A DNA stretch of 64,000 nucleotides from Methanosarcina sp. 2.H.T.1A.6 (GCF_000979455.1 NZ_JJOY01000041.1:1-64000), one strand, 5' to 3'. Shown: positions 25,972 through 36,893, numbered from the stretch's first letter. A program made the numbers and translations. The notes: generated by a model not told the origin, from the letters alone.

Positions 25972-27073
25972 ATTCCGTATCTCCTTGCCTTAATATATGT
26001 TCCATATTGTTTCAATTTTCCCGGCCAGAAACCGGTCATTTTTCCTAAAGGATTTCAAATCCGCAGAATCGTCAACTAAACCACCGCATGCCCAAAAAAG
26101 GCTTTGGTCAGTAAACGTTATTTAACCTGTGCGGATATCCCGAAAGCTCAGGAGCTTAAAGTCCCCGACCCAGTGTTCAGGTAAGGAAACCGATTATTGA
26201 TTCCCTATAACGTATTTCTTCCTTATTAGAGTTTTTAGCCTTTTACACGGGACTTTCAATCCTGACAGAGTTTTTTCCTGATGAAACCAGCGGAAAATAT
26301 CCCGGTTACAGGGAGTTTAAAGGCACTTTTACCCTGCAAAGCACGTTTTCCAGACATAACCCGGATTCACGCACTCCAGTAAACTTTTTAACAGAGTATT
26401 AAGGTCCATTCCAATGTTAACTATGTCCGTTAATAAAGTGTATTTACTCAGTTATAATGTTTGTGAGAGCCCGGGGCTTTTCCGGCGTTTAAATCCAGAT
26501 TTGGAACCTGTAAGGAAGAATTTACCTCCTGCAGGATTCTACCCCCGAAACGCAGAGATGCCTCCAATCCAGGCTCTCAGACAACTCATGAGTAAATTAC
26601 CAGGAGTCGCCTCAAAGCTGCTTTTCTGTCAATCAGTTCTGCCAATCAATATTATACTTTGTTACACTAATACTCATTCATTATAGCATATATTAGACAG
26701 CTTATTCGGCCGTTACTGAAGTTCACAACGGAAAGTTTCAGCCTGAAGTATTCCGCAGACATCCTTAAGACTGGCTGATACCTGCAGACTTCTGTCAATG
26801 CTGTAAGGCAGATATCCAGTTTTTACTTCATATAAATAAGACCGGATATAAACGAGACCACATATAAACCCTCTGAAAACCCGGATCTCAGCTCTGACAT
26901 TCCTGAGTCTCAGGTCAAGCTTTCCAGAACCTTAACTTTAGCTCTTCAAGGCCCTGATTCCATGTTATCAGAAGCTTAATTACAGCTTTTCAGAAGCTTA
27001 ATTACAGCTTTTCAGAAGCTTAATTACAGCTTCAGGATTTGACTTTACCTTTCCGGAAGCCGATCCCGAATCC
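25972..27073. other. 1.1-kb non-coding gap inside the superoperon
   Basis: In many Euryarchaeota the RNase P genes are followed closely by psmA. Here 1.1 kb separates them. No frame has both a ribosome site and protein-like composition. The gap contains AAGCTCAGGAGCTT (about 26144-26157, a small hairpin), a tandem repeat at 26969-27034 and AT-rich promoter-like DNA upstream of psmA. An undetected RNA gene cannot be excluded. Confidence 0.45.
26969..27034 (+). repeat. 22-bp tandem repeat x3
   Basis: Three adjacent 22-bp copies beginning CAGAAGCTTAATTACAGC (starts at 26969, 26991, 27013) lie about 40 bp after the end of the Pop5 gene. The first two are identical; the third differs at its last two bases. 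Confidence 0.95.
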
Positions 27074-27436
27074 TTATTCCTGTATTTCAGGCTCAAAGGG
27101 CCTGTAATCCTGTAGAAACTTTTCAGTAGCGCCTTTAACAGTGCCTGACGCTCCCAGCACATGAAGAGTTGCCCTTTTCCCGTTAATCCGGGTCAGCGCA
27201 GCCAGGGAGGCTCTCGTTTCTTTTACTCTGGTATGGGAGCACTGGAGAATTCCGATTCCGCCTTCAAATCCCAGCACCTTAATATCACAGTCGCTGGTTG
27301 TAACATCTCCGATCAGCGATGAAGCAGAGGAAATAACTTCCCTTACGATATCGTTTCTGCTTGCAGGCTCTTCAGAGATCAGTTCAAAAGCAAGATAGCG
27401 CTTTCTAGCGCGGAGCGAAGGAAGCAGGCGTTTCAA
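27074..27436 (-). CDS. rnp2: RNase P protein Pop5/Rpp14
   Basis: This 120-residue protein component of archaeal RNase P cooperates with Rpp30 to support the catalytic RNA in tRNA 5' maturation. The start MKRLLPSLRARKRYLAFEL is the family N-terminus, and the strand-helix region continues to GFEGGIGILQCSH (about residues 72-84). It overlaps the rnp3 stop in ATGA fashion, so the two partner subunits are made by coupled translation. Confidence 0.92.
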   Translation of the reverse strand: MKRLLPSLRARKRYLAFELISEEPASRNDIVREVISSASSLIGDVTTSDCDIKVLGFEGGIGILQCSHTRVKETRASLAALTRINGKRATLHVLGASGTVKGATEKFLQDYRPFEPEIQE

Positions 27437-28144
27437 AAGAGATCATCTCCCTCAAGAACTTCAATACCATCCCTTACATATCCAGGACCGGGGCGGTTCT
27501 TTGTGATAATTCTTTCCGGAACAATGCTTATGGCATCAAGAGCCTCATCTTCTTCAAGTCCGCAGACCTCAGCAAGGGCAAGAGTTTCCATTGGGGAACG
27601 CAGGTCAAAGCAGGACATAGCATCACTGCAAAGGACAAGGGATACCTCGTATTTTCGGGTAAGCTCAAGGTTTGCCTTAAGGTCGGACAACAAACGGACT
27701 CGCCTTGAACCCCGGGAATGAAGAATAGGTCTAAGGGTGATACCTATTGCAACTCCATTTTCTGCAGCTGCTTTTGCCAGTACCTGGTTTAACCCGCTGC
27801 TCCTGTCAAAAGCCGGGTGGTTTAGAATGTCTACCCTGGGGTTTTCGAGCGCAGCCCTGTTGACTGCTTCGGACCCTCCGTGCACAATCAGGACATCCAT
27901 TGAATTCCTGAATTTTCCGATCAAACTGTGTAATTTAGAAGGGTTTTCTTCCACAAGCTCAATTCCCCTGAAGACCTCAAAACCCTCTATTGAAGGCAGT
28001 ACTGGCTTTTTATCAGGGAGTTTATCGGAATGGTTAGCAAGGGCAATCCCGTCGTATCCGAAATGCCGGGCAAGGGAAACCAGTTCCGGAGCAGTATGGT
28101 CCCCGTCCGGAGCTGCATGAACGCAAAAATCATAAAACTTCGGT

Positions 28145-28152
<8 letters not shown>
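27433..28152 (-). CDS. rnp3: RNase P protein Rpp30
   Basis: This 239-residue TIM-barrel-like (PHP-related) protein subunit of RNase P contains FYDFCVHAAPDGDHT at the start and DGIALANHSDK (about residues 34-44), DILNHPAFDRSSGL (about 109-122) and LVLCSDAMSCFDLRSP (about 172-187). It forms the catalytic-domain pair with Pop5. It overlaps the preceding gene by 8 bp and the following one by 4 bp. Confidence 0.93.
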
Positions 28153-29435
<1,283 letters not shown>

Positions 29436-29531
29436 GTGGAAGTTCTTGTAATATTCGGAAACAACTTCTACTTTAGATACGATTCAGTTTCCCGATGTTG
29501 CGTGGAAGTTCTTGCAATGTTCGGAAACAAC
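29436..29531 (+). repeat. pair of 30-bp direct repeats
   Basis: Copies at 29436-29465 and 29502-29531 agree at 28 of 30 positions and begin GTGGAAGTTCTTG. The spacing is 66 bp start to start. Both lie upstream of the acyltransferase promoter. Confidence 0.9.
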
Positions 29532-29567
29532 GTACACACAATGAGAATTAACAAAATATTATTATAT

Positions 29568-29584
29568 TGTAAACACTGTTTACA
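29568..29584 (+). promoter_or_regulatory. perfect 17-bp palindrome at the acyltransferase promoter
   Basis: TGTAAACA-C-TGTTTACA is a perfect inverted repeat. It abuts the TATA-like ATATTATTATATT (29556-29568) and lies 12 bp before the ATG at 29597, where a repressor would block transcription start. The bound factor is unknown. Confidence 0.65.
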
Positions 29585-29596
29585 TTCCGGGTTAAT

Positions 29597-30778
29597 ATGA
29601 GGCTTCACTGGATTGACGCTTTAAAAGGAATTGGGATTATGCTTGTAGTGTTTGCGCACCACAGTTTACCTGTAGCGCTTGATACTTACATATTTTCTTT
29701 TCACATGCCGCTCTTCTTTTTTATTTCCGGTCTGCTGTTTGACTTTGAGAAATATGCAGGATCGGCTGCAAATTTTGTAAAGGGGAGATTCAGGTCTCTT
29801 ATTGTGCCTTACTTTTCTTTTGCACTACTCACTGGCCTGTTTTACTTTTTGCTGGATGCAGGATTTCAGCCCGGAGTCACGAATATTGAGTTTTTCGAAA
29901 ACAGTACTCTTTACGGCATCTATTCCATTCTGTACGCACTTGGCCCCCTCATCTCTTATAATCCGCCTCTCTGGTTCCTGAGCTGCCTATTCGTAACCGA
30001 GATTCTCTTTTACGGGTTTGCAAAGAAGTATTACAGGGAACCGCGAAAACTTGTACTCTGGCTTATTGCAGCCGGTATCGTCGGGTATCTTTATGCGGTT
30101 TATGCACCTTCCAGGCTGTTCTGGAACGCTGATGTAGCTATCTCTGCCGTGGTCTTTTACGGAGCCGGAAATTTATTTAAAAAAATCACAGAGCCGGAAA
30201 AAGAGTCTGGATCTGGCTCAAGCCTTAATTCAGGCTCAGGGCTGAGTGCAGGTTTGAGTCAGAATGCAGATTTGAGTCTGAGCTCAAGTTCGAGCCTTAA
30301 TTCGGGTTCGGGGTTCAGAGAAAAGTTCGTCCGGGCTGAGAAGGTTTTCCCTGTGGTTTTTGTCCTTCTGAACCTGCTGTATCTTGGATACCTCCTGGAG
30401 TTCCCTACAACCGATAAGGTCAACATGAACGTGCTGAAATACGGAGGCTTCTTCTCGTATTATCTTCTTGCTTTCTCAGGGATCTTTGCCTTTGTTTATC
30501 TATTCAAAAAAATCGGAAGTTCAAGAATCCTGGAATATTACGGAAGAAATAGCCTGATTGTGCTTGCGCTCCATTTTCCTATAAAGGATGTCCTGACAAA
30601 ACTGGCACTTCTGAGTTTCGGGGTCGAGCTTGAGTATTTCTATTACAATGTGACTTTTGCTCTGAGCTTAACCGTGCTGAATCTTATTTGCCTGGTACCT
30701 GTGATCTTCATCATTAACAACTATTTTCCCTTCATACTGGGGAAAAAGAAATCTTCGAAGGCTTTGAAAGCTTCCTGA
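29597..30778 (+). CDS. acyltransferase-3 family membrane protein
   Basis: This 393-residue polytopic protein of the acyltransferase-3 family transfers acyl (usually acetyl) groups to surface sugars or lipids. RLHWIDALKGIGIMLVVFAHH at residues 2-22 carries the family histidine, and the helix with FHMPLFFFISG (about 36-46) is typical of fucose-4-O-acetylase-like members. About ten hydrophobic segments are visible. An unusual Ser/Gly/Leu/Asn-rich insertion of about 40 residues (about 203-240) sits between two membrane helices. The gene has its own palindromic promoter site, and its stop codon lies in the terminator hairpin. Confidence 0.88.
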   Translation: MRLHWIDALKGIGIMLVVFAHHSLPVALDTYIFSFHMPLFFFISGLLFDFEKYAGSAANFVKGRFRSLIVPYFSFALLTGLFYFLLDAGFQPGVTNIEFFENSTLYGIYSILYALGPLISYNPPLWFLSCLFVTEILFYGFAKKYYREPRKLVLWLIAAGIVGYLYAVYAPSRLFWNADVAISAVVFYGAGNLFKKITEPEKESGSGSSLNSGSGLSAGLSQNADLSLSSSSSLNSGSGFREKFVRAEKVFPVVFVLLNLLYLGYLLEFPTTDKVNMNVLKYGGFFSYYLLAFSGIFAFVYLFKKIGSSRILEYYGRNSLIVLALHFPIKDVLTKLALLSFGVELEYFYYNVTFALSLTVLNLICLVPVIFIINNYFPFILGKKKSSKALKAS

Positions 30779-30793
30779 CCAGGTTCAGGAAGC
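30770..30793 (+). terminator. hairpin overlapping the acyltransferase stop codon
   Basis: GCTTCCTGA (30770-30778) and TCAGGAAGC (30785-30793) pair perfectly over 9 bp with a 6-nt loop. The TGA stop codon is inside the left arm. Short T-rich stretches follow only loosely. Confidence 0.5.
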
Positions 30794-30923
30794 CTGTAAA
30801 TTAATAAAGCTGATCTGTCGATTCTGAAAAATAGTAAATATCTTCAGCCGAAGACTTTAAGATCTTAATGACCTTCGGAGAAGATTAATATTTTAAAATT
30901 AATACAGAGTTGGAGGAATATGG

Positions 30924-32795
30924 TTGCGGCTTTCAAAAGGTTCTATTGAACCTGGTTCTGTTGGACCTGTTAAAAAAACAAGTATTAAGTCTGCTTTTAA
31001 TCCTGCGGCATTGAAGATAACTATTCTTTTGCTGGTCCTTCTCTGCTTGGTACCCTCAGCCAGTGCAAGAGACTACGCGCTGGAAGAAGCAGCAACGAAT
31101 ATAACTATTGATCCCAGCGGCTTAGTCCACGTTGAAGAATCGATATCCTACACATTTGAAGGGAATTATCAAGAAGTTTTTAGAATACTCGAGGTGTCCC
31201 CCGGAGAATCCATCCGGAATATCCAGGGATATTGTTCAGAAGAAGCATGTAACTTCAGAGTTGAACAGACTTCCGAAGGCTACGAGTTGATAGGTGAGCT
31301 TCCGACCCCCACTCCGGAAAAAGTGACCTTTTTTATTTCCTACGACCATTATGGCGCAGTCAAGGTCCACAGCGATGTTTCCGAATTTCATTATAAGCTG
31401 TGGGGCGAAGAATGGGAGAAAACTCTGGGAAGCTTGAAGGGAAGCATTACGCTCCCTGTGGAAAACGAAAGTGATGTCCAGTACTGGATTCATCCGACCG
31501 GTTATACGCAGGCTGCGGGTGTAGAACAGAATGTGCTCAATTTACAGACATCCGAAATTCCCTCAAATAAATGGTATGAGATCAGAGTTGTTTTCCCAAG
31601 AATTGAATCTCCCAATTCCAGCCTGGTCCAGGTAGACAATGAAGCGGGCCTTGAAAAAATAAAATCCATTGAGAATGAATATGAAATGAAAGGCTGGATC
31701 TTAAAGGGCCTTTATAATCTGGCAATTGTATTTGCGATCTTTGCCCTGGCATTTCCCTTCATCATTTATTTCAGGTATGGGAGAGAGCCAAAAATAGATT
31801 ATGAGGCAATATATGAGAGAGAACCTCCTACTGATTCCAGCCCTGCCGTAGTTAATGCCATAATGCAGGGGAATATAGGTACTCCTACAATGGACGGGTT
31901 TACAGCCACGGTCATGAACCTTGCTAACCTTGGTTATATTACTCTCCGCACTGTAAAATCAGAAGAAAGCAGGGCATTGGGCCTGTTCAAATCCGAATCT
32001 GAAAACATTTTAATTGAACTCGTCAGTCCGGACTCCTCCGAGATAGCTAATGGAAAGCTCCCAATATTGGAAGATTTCGAAAAAGATGTGTTCAATTTAT
32101 TGAAAAAACATGCTACCGAAAATAAGGTTTCCTGGGATAAACTGAAAAAGGAACTTGGAAAGGGAACCGATTTCTATCAATTTGTGCTGGCCTGGAATAA
32201 AAAAGTTGAAAAGCATATTGTAGTTGAGAAACTCTTCCGGTCCACAGGGAACACATATATGGGTATTTTCGGTGTGGCAACTATAATAGCGGCAGTTGTT
32301 TATTTTGTTGTAATTTCCAAATATTTCCCTTCAGAATCCTTTCCTCTTGCATCAAATGTGAATATACTGGTGGCTTTAGTTGTATTCTTCGGGATAATTA
32401 TGATAATTTTCTCCGGGACGTTCGAAAAGGTAATGGGCCACTGGACCCCTGAAGGAAAGCTCTATTATGAACGCTGGGATAACTTTAGAAAATATCTCAC
32501 CGATTTTTCTGCTCTCAAAGAGCATCCGCCGGAATCAATAAAGATCTGGGACTCTTACCTGGTGTATGCAACTGCTCTGGGAGTCGCAGAAGAAGTCCTT
32601 AAAAACATGTCTTTAGTTGTTCCTGATGAACAGCTGAAATACAGTCACTTCTACTATGTACAACACAGTTACAGCCAGTTCGGGTCCGGTTTTGGGAGTG
32701 CCTATTCGGCATCAGCTCCATCTTCAAGCGGAAGTGGAGGCGGTGTCGGCGGCGTGGGCGGCGGCTCAGGTGGCGGCGGCGGTGGTGCAAGATGA
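30924..32795 (+). CDS. DUF2207 membrane protein
   Basis: This 623-residue protein has a signal/first membrane segment (about residues 32-46), an external DUF2207 beta domain (about 50-235; LEEAATNITIDPSGLVHVEE is typical), a membrane helix (about 258-282), a cytoplasmic part with DGFTATVMNLANLGYI (about 328-343), two more membrane helices (about 445-500) and a Gly/Ser-rich C-terminus with GGGSGGGGGG. The start is taken as the TTG at 30924, eight bases after GGAGG; an out-of-frame ATG at 30919 gives only nine codons. DUF2207 proteins commonly pair with LemA, as here. Function is unknown; a role in envelope stress is inferred from the pairing. Confidence 0.88.
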   Translation: MRLSKGSIEPGSVGPVKKTSIKSAFNPAALKITILLLVLLCLVPSASARDYALEEAATNITIDPSGLVHVEESISYTFEGNYQEVFRILEVSPGESIRNIQGYCSEEACNFRVEQTSEGYELIGELPTPTPEKVTFFISYDHYGAVKVHSDVSEFHYKLWGEEWEKTLGSLKGSITLPVENESDVQYWIHPTGYTQAAGVEQNVLNLQTSEIPSNKWYEIRVVFPRIESPNSSLVQVDNEAGLEKIKSIENEYEMKGWILKGLYNLAIVFAIFALAFPFIIYFRYGREPKIDYEAIYEREPPTDSSPAVVNAIMQGNIGTPTMDGFTATVMNLANLGYITLRTVKSEESRALGLFKSESENILIELVSPDSSEIANGKLPILEDFEKDVFNLLKKHATENKVSWDKLKKELGKGTDFYQFVLAWNKKVEKHIVVEKLFRSTGNTYMGIFGVATIIAAVVYFVVISKYFPSESFPLASNVNILVALVVFFGIIMIIFSGTFEKVMGHWTPEGKLYYERWDNFRKYLTDFSALKEHPPESIKIWDSYLVYATALGVAEEVLKNMSLVVPDEQLKYSHFYYVQHSYSQFGSGFGSAYSASAPSSSGSGGGVGGVGGGSGGGGGGAR

Positions 32796-32834
32796 TGCCG
32801 TGTAAATGCCAGGTAAAGTACTTTTGATAAGGAG

Positions 32835-33395
32835 ATGGTGATCTATATGATAGTAGAAATTATGGTAATAGTAGTAATAATTCTGGGTTTGCTCTTCGTT
32901 ATAATTTACAATGACCTTATAAAGCAAAGAAACCGGGTAGAAAATTCCTGGGCTCAGATAGAAGTCCAGCTGAAAAGGCGTTATGACCTCATCCCCAACC
33001 TGATAGAAACGGTGAAAGGGTATGCGAAACACGAAAAAACCCTTTTGGAAAACATTACAAAAGCAAGGGCTGCAGTAATGTCTGCAAATAATGTAAATGA
33101 AACTGCAGAAGCATCCAATTACCTCTCATCTACTCTGAAATCCCTTTTTGCAGTTGCAGAAAACTATCCGGACCTGAAGGCCAACCAGAACTTCATGCAG
33201 CTCCAGAAAGACCTCATGGAGACCGAAAACAAAATTGCCTATGCAAGACAATTTTATAATGATACCGTTATGAAATATAATATCAGTATTCAGACAATCC
33301 CTAGAAATATTGTTGCATCTTTGATGGGATTCAAGAAAAAAGATCTATTTGAAACCCTGCAAGCCGAAAGGGAAGTTCCTAAGGTCGAGTTCTAA
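32835..33395 (+). CDS. lemA: LemA family protein
   Basis: This 186-residue protein has an N-terminal membrane helix (about residues 5-25) followed by the conserved [20 protein letters not shown] and [18 protein letters not shown] segments, then a long helical bundle. LemA proteins are membrane-anchored helical proteins of unknown precise function. The ATG at 32847 is preferred, because GGAGATGGTGAT lies just upstream; the ATG at 32835 is almost inside that site. It forms a two-gene unit with the DUF2207 gene (39-bp gap) and ends at a strong hairpin. Confidence 0.92.
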   Translation: MVIYMIVEIMVIVVIILGLLFVIIYNDLIKQRNRVENSWAQIEVQLKRRYDLIPNLIETVKGYAKHEKTLLENITKARAAVMSANNVNETAEASNYLSSTLKSLFAVAENYPDLKANQNFMQLQKDLMETENKIAYARQFYNDTVMKYNISIQTIPRNIVASLMGFKKKDLFETLQAEREVPKVEF

Positions 33396-33403
33396 TAATG
33401 TAC

Positions 33404-33427
33404 ACTGGTTCAGGTTACTGAACCAGT
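33404..33427 (+). terminator. perfect 10-bp hairpin after lemA
   Basis: ACTGGTTCAG (33404-33413) and CTGAACCAGT (33418-33427) pair perfectly around GTTA, nine bases after the stop codon region, followed by T-rich DNA. Confidence 0.6.
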
Positions 33428-33880
33428 TTACTAATTTTCGATTACTTTTACTTGCTGTTTTTTGTTTGTTTGTTTGTTTGTTATCAGCTTCACCGGCATT
33501 TTAATCTGTTAGGTTCTTACACGTATCCCGGTCTTTTCATTTTCTGGTTTTTAGAAACGACATGATATAGCTAATATTGTTACGACGAGGCAGAGTTCTG
33601 GATTCAAAAATTTGAATTAAGAAGAGAAACGAAGAATCTTAAAAGTGCAGGTGGTATGCAGTCAATAGGTTAATATTATCCAAGGGCAAGCTGGAACGGC
33701 ATCTTTCATATCTTTTGTCCCGCGCCGCTCCCCCGCCTGGGCCGTTGGGCTTCGATCAAATTAAAGCGTAATCTTCATCCGCACTGGGAAAATTAGATCT
33801 CAAAATATCAACCCTCCGTAGTGGATTAACAGAGTATAAGGTATAATAAAAATTGGAAAAATAAAAAGTGGAGCCGAAAA
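33428..33880. other. intergenic region with TTTG microsatellite
   Basis: The stretch holds a TTTG repeat (33458-33481), a short unusually GC-rich block (33720-33750) and AT-rich DNA with ATAATAAAAATTGG upstream of the helicase. No gene is supported. Confidence 0.5.
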
Positions 33881-36619
33881 ATGGAGATTTCCCGCCTGCT
33901 GAATGAAATAAAAGCTTCCAGCCGATATGAAAACCAGATAGTTCATATTGAAGAAAAACCTGCAAGGGACGCCCTTTATTCACCTCTTGAGCTGAAGGAG
34001 CAGGTAAAAACTGCCCTTTCAGGCATTGGAATCGAATCTTTATACTCCCATCAGGCTGAAGCGATCGAAAAGATCCGGGAAGGAAAAGACATAGTGCTCT
34101 GCACAAGCACGGCAAGCGGAAAGTCCCTTACTTACATGATCCCTATTTTTGAAACTGTCATGAAAGACCCTGAGGCTACTGCCCTTTATATATCTCCCCT
34201 CAATGCCCTTGTAAACGACCAGTTAAAAGCCTTCCTTGAATTTGAAGGGGCACTGAATTCCGGAGCAGGCATAGCCCGTTATACTGGCGCCCTGACTGCA
34301 GCCCAGAAGAGAGAAATCAGGGAAGGGCAGACTAATATTGTTTTCACAAACCCTGAAATGGTACACATGAGCTTCCTTGCCTGGCACCATCTCTGGAGAC
34401 GCTTTTTTTCAAACCTCAAATTCATTGTTGTTGACGAGAGCCATTACTACAGGGGAGTTATAGGAAGTAATATGGCAAACGTGCTCCGAAGGCTTCTCCG
34501 GACTGCCGAACACTATGGAGCTTCCCCGCAGTTTATCTGCTGTTCGGCAACTATAGGCAACCCGAAAGAGCATACCGAAACCCTGCTGGGAAGGGAAGCA
34601 GAAGTAGTTGAGAATAACGGCTCTTCACACGGCCCCCAGAAATTTGTGTTCTGGAACCCCCCTCTTTACCTGAATGGAAGGGGGAGTACAGTCAGAAAAA
34701 GCAGTTTTTCCGAAACCTCAACCCTTTTTACGCGGGCAGTCCAGGCGGGGCTCCAGACCCTTGCATTTACGCGGTCAAGGCAGGGAGTGGAGCGCATGTA
34801 TAAGAGCTGCAGGGAACTTTTGAGGGAACGCGGCCTCGCTTCCGCTGTCTGTTCTTACAGGAGCGGCTATTTTGACAGGGAGAGGGAAGAGATCGAAAAG
34901 AAAATGAATTCGGGAGAACTCAGGGGCGTCATTTCCACAAATGCCCTTGAACTCGGGATAGATATAGGAGGGCTTGATGCCTGCATTCTTGACGGCTATC
35001 CAGGCACGGTTATGAGCGCAAGGCAGCAGGCAGGCAGGGCAGGCAGGAGCGGAAACGAAAGCCTTGTCCTTATGGTAGCCGGCACAAATGCCCTTGACCA
35101 GTATTATATGAGAAACCCGGACGACTTTTTTGCAAGAAGCAGCGAAAATGCAGTACTTAACCCTAAAAACCCCTATATCCTTGCAGGGCACCTGCTCTGC
35201 GCAGCAAAAGAAATTCCTCTCAGGGTATCCGATGAAAAGTACTTTGGGAAAGGGTATCCAAGAGTTGTTGAGCTTCTGGAAGCCGAAGGGCTGCTTGCAG
35301 GCAGTGACCTGAAGTATTCCACTGACCCTTTCCCTTACAAACAAGTCTCCCTGAGAGGGATAGATAATAATACTTACTCTCTTCTTGCTTTTGAAGGGGA
35401 AAAGAGCTTTCCTATTGAAAAGGACATAGAGGAGACCCTGGCTTTCCGGGAGTGCCATCCGGGTGCGGTCTACATACACAGGGGAGAACCTTTCTACATA
35501 AACAGGGTCGACCACGAGAAAAAGGAAATCCATGCCGTAAAGACGCACGACAACTACTACACAAAACCCATGATAGATTCCTCGGTCTTGGTGCGGGAGA
35601 CATATGCGGTAAAACCTCTCCGGCACGCTCCCGAGGTGGAGGTGGGGCTTGGAGACGTGGAGGTAACGGACACGATCATAGGGTACAGGAAAATCCGGAC
35701 CCACAGCGACGAGACCATGAGTGCCCATGACCTTGAGATGCCTCCGATAACCCTTCAGACAGTTGCTCTCTGGCTTAAACTCCCAAACAGGCTGCAGGAG
35801 CTGATCGAAGAGCACAAGCTCGATTTTGCAGGCGGGATCCATGCTGTTGAGCATGCGATGATTTCCATGTACCCTCTGCACCTGCTTGTGGACAGGAGCG
35901 ATGTGGGAGGGGTTTCAACTCCTTCCCATCCCGACCTCGGAGGCAAAAGCGGGATCTTCATCTACGACGGGCACAGGGGAGGAGTCGGGTACGCTGAAAA
36001 AGGCTATGACCTGATTGAAGAGGTCCTCGACGGCACCTTAAAAGCCATTGAAAGCTGCCCCTGCGAAAGCGGCTGCCCTGGCTGTATCCAGTCCCCCAAG
36101 TGCGGAAACAACAACGAACCCCTTGACAAGCACGCTGCAGTCATGCTTCTGCACGAACTCCTGGGAAAAGCCCCCTACATCCCCCCTGAGAAAAAAGAAA
36201 GGCACCTCTCTGAAGCCATAGCCCTGAGGCAGATCCCGGAAAAAAAGGACTCAGGGGATGCCCTTGACAGGGTCAGGAGGCAGCTCAGGCGGGAGACCAT
36301 AAAACAGGATCCGCAGGAAGGACAGGAGAAAAAGGAAAAGACCTTCATTGCCACGGACGAAAATGGGGGAATGCTTGGAGTCATCTCGGCTCCTTCCCCG
36401 GAAAAGGCTGCAGCAAAAACCTTTCACCACAAACTCGCAGGGCAAAAGGAAGCTACGAGAGAAAAGCCCATTGATATCCGGGTCAGGGACCTTGGGGCAG
36501 GCAGCGACTACCACTTCAAGGTCTGGACCGAGCTTTTCAAAAGCACAGAAAATGGCGCATCTGATACGGAAGAACAGAAAAAGGCTGTGAGGAAACTGGT
36601 TATTAGAAGAATGAACTGA
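33881..36619 (+). CDS. DExH helicase with DUF1998 domain and C-terminal MC1-like domain
   Basis: This 912-residue superfamily-2 helicase of the MrfA/YprA group (DUF1998) couples ATP hydrolysis to DNA unwinding. Motif I is CTSTASGKS (about residues 74-82), motif II VVDESHYY (about 184-191), motif III CCSATIG (about 221-227) and motif VI QQAGRAGRSG (about 383-392). The DUF1998 region ends in the four-cysteine cluster CESGCPGCIQSPKCG (about 728-742). The tail is unusual: about residues 820-885 resemble archaeal chromosomal protein MC1 (FIATDENGGMLGV aligned with the MC1 strand FVLRDEDGNEHGV, then IDIRVRDLGAGSDYHFKVW). If correct, the helicase carries its own DNA-bending domain. The gene is monocistronic. 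Confidence 0.93.
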   Translation: MEISRLLNEIKASSRYENQIVHIEEKPARDALYSPLELKEQVKTALSGIGIESLYSHQAEAIEKIREGKDIVLCTSTASGKSLTYMIPIFETVMKDPEATALYISPLNALVNDQLKAFLEFEGALNSGAGIARYTGALTAAQKREIREGQTNIVFTNPEMVHMSFLAWHHLWRRFFSNLKFIVVDESHYYRGVIGSNMANVLRRLLRTAEHYGASPQFICCSATIGNPKEHTETLLGREAEVVENNGSSHGPQKFVFWNPPLYLNGRGSTVRKSSFSETSTLFTRAVQAGLQTLAFTRSRQGVERMYKSCRELLRERGLASAVCSYRSGYFDREREEIEKKMNSGELRGVISTNALELGIDIGGLDACILDGYPGTVMSARQQAGRAGRSGNESLVLMVAGTNALDQYYMRNPDDFFARSSENAVLNPKNPYILAGHLLCAAKEIPLRVSDEKYFGKGYPRVVELLEAEGLLAGSDLKYSTDPFPYKQVSLRGIDNNTYSLLAFEGEKSFPIEKDIEETLAFRECHPGAVYIHRGEPFYINRVDHEKKEIHAVKTHDNYYTKPMIDSSVLVRETYAVKPLRHAPEVEVGLGDVEVTDTIIGYRKIRTHSDETMSAHDLEMPPITLQTVALWLKLPNRLQELIEEHKLDFAGGIHAVEHAMISMYPLHLLVDRSDVGGVSTPSHPDLGGKSGIFIYDGHRGGVGYAEKGYDLIEEVLDGTLKAIESCPCESGCPGCIQSPKCGNNNEPLDKHAAVMLLHELLGKAPYIPPEKKERHLSEAIALRQIPEKKDSGDALDRVRRQLRRETIKQDPQEGQEKKEKTFIATDENGGMLGVISAPSPEKAAAKTFHHKLAGQKEATREKPIDIRVRDLGAGSDYHFKVWTELFKSTENGASDTEEQKKAVRKLVIRRMN

Positions 36620-36829
36620 GGAAAGGAATAATTTTCAGACTCTTTGACCTTCCTCATTTCAGGCCAAATTTCAAATAAGATTTCATCAACCCTCTGCCTC
36701 TTATCAATATTAATGACCTGAACTAACATCCCGGACTGTTAGCTGATAACTTAAAATCTCCATTCGGATTATTTTTAATTGCATGTTTATTACAGTTCCG
36801 GTGGGCCCTGATTAACCGTATATACTATT

Positions 36830-36893
36830 CAGAAAATCTCCGATTTCCTGAGATCCCGAGGTGCGACTCGGGTAGCGCAACTCGGGCGATAGA
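36830..36893. repeat. partial copy of a dispersed intergenic repeat
   Basis: CAGAAAATCTCCGATTTCCT followed by GAGATCCCGAGG and CTCGGG motifs matches sequence at 45782-45830 and 46208-46245. It lies downstream of the helicase gene. Confidence 0.7.

Noticed and set aside
26414-26686. Plus-strand 90-codon frame in the superoperon gap
   Set aside because: No ribosome site, no family resemblance and unusual composition.
33720-33756. GC-rich block as a fragment of rRNA or tRNA
   Set aside because: Only about 35 bp, with no recognisable rRNA or tRNA motif apart from GGCTTCGATC.
34775-35881. Minus-strand frame of 368 residues opposite the helicase
   Set aside because: Composition is not protein-like (rich in Cys/His/Val) and it lies fully within the conserved helicase.
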